Assembly: GCF_007741515.1 (NCBI RefSeq)
Contig: NZ_CP036263.1
Coordinates: 5,319,178 to 5,383,177 of the forward strand
DNA from: Adhaeretor mobilis
GTDB lineage: Bacteria; Planctomycetota; Planctomycetia; Pirellulales; Lacipirellulaceae
DNA length: 64,000 nucleotides
Direction: 5' to 3'
Positions 62,654-64,000 of this stretch are shown piece by piece. Position numbers and translations under genes: made by a program. Below the pieces are notes generated by a model. It saw only the letters and a list, made by a program, of their open reading frames with translations. It was not told the DNA's origin and did not search any database. Positions within the stretch are counted from its first letter, which is position 1; each line of letters opens with the position of its first letter.

Positions 62654-63422
62654 TCGTGAGAGCGGCCCCGGCTGCTAGCCGCCGTTGCTACTTGTAAGAG
62701 CGTAAGTACCTACTGCAAGGCGGTTTCCGTCACTATGACTCGGCAGTTTTACCGCCCCGCAAAATGAGTAGGGGGCGGAAGTCAAGCAGATTGCCAGCAA
62801 TTTCGCCGAAAATGCTGGGAAAATTGCTGGACTCGGCCGGCCCTGTGAATACAATCTAACAGCTGGGAACGATTGCGCGTTTCCAGCTGTGAATCATTCC
62901 CCTTTCTCAGTCACTTACCATCAGACGCACCCATTAAATCGGTTCTTGCCCCGCTTGGTCCTCGTACCTTGCCAAGATGTACTCTGTGCAGTCAGTACCC
63001 CGCGTAATATGCGGTCTTACCACTGCCAAGACTTCCTGGCTCACGAACACCTCCGCCGGAGCAACCCTCGCCACTCAACGGCAAATCTTACCTGATAGTG
63101 CTGACTAGGTCCGGGGCAGTGGATCTAACGAGGCAGCGGTCAGCGTGTTCGCTCACGTTGTCGCTACGCTTTGTTGGACGAAGATTGTTGGACTAAGAAA
63201 CCTTCAATATGAAACCTAAGCAGTGTATGTGTGCGTCGATTCTCAACGGTAAGTATCCTTTCATCCTAGGTGACTGAAGTCCCGACCATCTTTGAGATGG
63301 GGTCCAAGGGCAACTTCCGATTTACTTTGCTGAGCAAGCACGACGTTGAACAAGAACAACTATGCCTAGTAAAGCTTCGTCAGTCCTGAGTTTCGGCGCA
63401 GTTGTAATTTTTTACTAAATGT
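62654..63422. other. Non-coding stretch, no gene supported
   Basis: About 770 bp carry only short frames without start or motif support (for example 62889-63095). GC content drops near 63180-63420. No repeat was recognised. Confidence 0.4.
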
Positions 63423-63427
63423 TTGAT

Positions 63428-63455
63428 AACACGCGACTTGCGATCAAGTCGTGTT
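63428..63455. promoter_or_regulatory. Imperfect palindrome with bulge
   Basis: AACACGCGACTTG and CAAGTCGTGTT pair around CGAT with a two-base bulge. It stands 34 bp before the ATG of the questionable reading frame at 63489 and could be an operator or a terminator. Confidence 0.4.
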
Positions 63456-63488
63456 AGAATTACTTACCTTTTGACGAGTACCTCAGCG

Positions 63489-63881
63489 ATGATCGCCACC
63501 TTCATGGCTCAGCTTGTTCGACGGGACCAGCCTGCATTGAGATTCAATGCGCTATCCGGAGCAATCGCAATTTGTCGCGCCCCATCCCTGAGAGTCGTCA
63601 TGAGAATCGTCGAAAGACGATGCTATTTGAATCTATTAGATTTGAAACTGTTTACTGAGCAAGCCCATTTTCAAAGCAAGATTGTGCAACGCTGGCAGCG
63701 CCGGTGGCACGAGACCTCCCTTCACTTCACGGTCCGAGCCCGCTTCGCCCCCCTGCATGTTCTTCTTCCTAACGATACGCTCTCTACGTGTCCGCAACTG
63801 TTAAGCTGCGATCCAGTCAAGTTGGATGCACTGAAGTTGCGCGACCGAAGCGCAATCGTATCGAGACCTAAGAGTTCGTAA
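63489..63881 (+). CDS. Doubtful basic protein, unknown
   Basis: The frame from the ATG at 63489 has 130 residues, many of them Arg, Leu, Cys and Trp (RFNALSGAIAICRAPSLRVV; WQRRWHETSLHFTVRARFAP). The upstream TTG at 63423 would lengthen it. Composition looks more like an accidental frame than a protein, and there is no clear ribosome-binding site. It is listed only because nothing else covers the region. An inverted repeat (GTGCCCCC ... GGGGCAC) lies at about 63912-63957. Confidence 0.2.
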   Translation: MIATFMAQLVRRDQPALRFNALSGAIAICRAPSLRVVMRIVERRCYLNLLDLKLFTEQAHFQSKIVQRWQRRWHETSLHFTVRARFAPLHVLLPNDTLSTCPQLLSCDPVKLDALKLRDRSAIVSRPKSS

Positions 63882-64000
63882 CCAACGCTGAGCTAGCAAT
63901 ACCACTTGGAATGTGCCCCCGCCACCACAGCGGACTCACTTTTTATGAGTCGGGGCACCTCAGATGGAATCCCAAAAAACTAGATACCTCCCCATGGAGA

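Noticed and set aside
62889-63095. 68-codon frame in the right-hand non-coding stretch
   Set aside because: No ribosome-binding site, no motif and a composition unlike neighbouring proteins.

Overview
This window looks like chromosomal DNA of a planctomycete, most likely order Pirellulales. The evidence is a combination of lineage-typical genes: a DUF1559 prepilin-like protein, PEP-CTERM proteins carrying dockerin-like Ca2+ loops, both subunits of type IIB topoisomerase VI, an LptD-type outer-membrane protein, and the MoxR/DUF58/BatA/vWA operon with a divergent DUF4159 gene. Many genes start with GTG or TTG, and the intergenic space is full of inverted repeats. No rRNA, tRNA, CRISPR array, intact insertion sequence or prophage was recognised.

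Layout. Positions 1-2511 hold the N-terminal part of a very large secreted beta-strand-repeat protein that runs off the left edge, followed by glnE (3094-6282) and a GAF/membrane-protein pair. manA (8392-9495) is followed by a short accessory stretch (9496-10810). That stretch has two attC-like sites around a 154-codon gene and a damaged second gene, which reads as a remnant gene-cassette array without an integrase. Next come housekeeping genes: an SDR dehydrogenase, a sirtuin, miaB, fmt and def. Positions 16894-21080 hold an ExbB/ExbD/ExbD proton-channel operon led by a protein with a TonB-like membrane helix joined to a von Willebrand A domain. top6B and top6A (22414-26362) are separated by a SUKH-like gene lying between the arms of an inverted repeat. 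Then follow dgkA, lptD, an MMPL exporter, and the DUF4159 / MoxR-DUF58-BatA-vWA locus (32775-42225).

Positions 42344-44107 look acquired or decayed: an AT-richer membrane protein and a GNAT gene with a frameshift near its end. After that come a membrane adenylate cyclase, a quinone-reductase-like protein, two tandem DUF697-type GTPases, and mntR with a pair of DtxR/MntR-type palindromes in front of a DUF1559 gene and a small lipoprotein gene. Two SGNH-hydrolase PEP-CTERM proteins follow. A minus-strand run of six small membrane or CsbD-like genes (55656-57994) is divergent from an AI-2E-family transporter. The right end has a methyltransferase, a Cys-pair-rich conserved protein, and about 1.3 kb with almost no convincing coding sequence.

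The strongest candidates for something new are the TonB-helix/vWA protein in the ExbB/ExbD operon, the integrase-less cassette remnant, the SUKH-like gene splitting the topoisomerase VI pair, the tandem metalloregulator-type operators in front of a prepilin-like gene, and the families of long inverted repeats that sit inside apparent operons.
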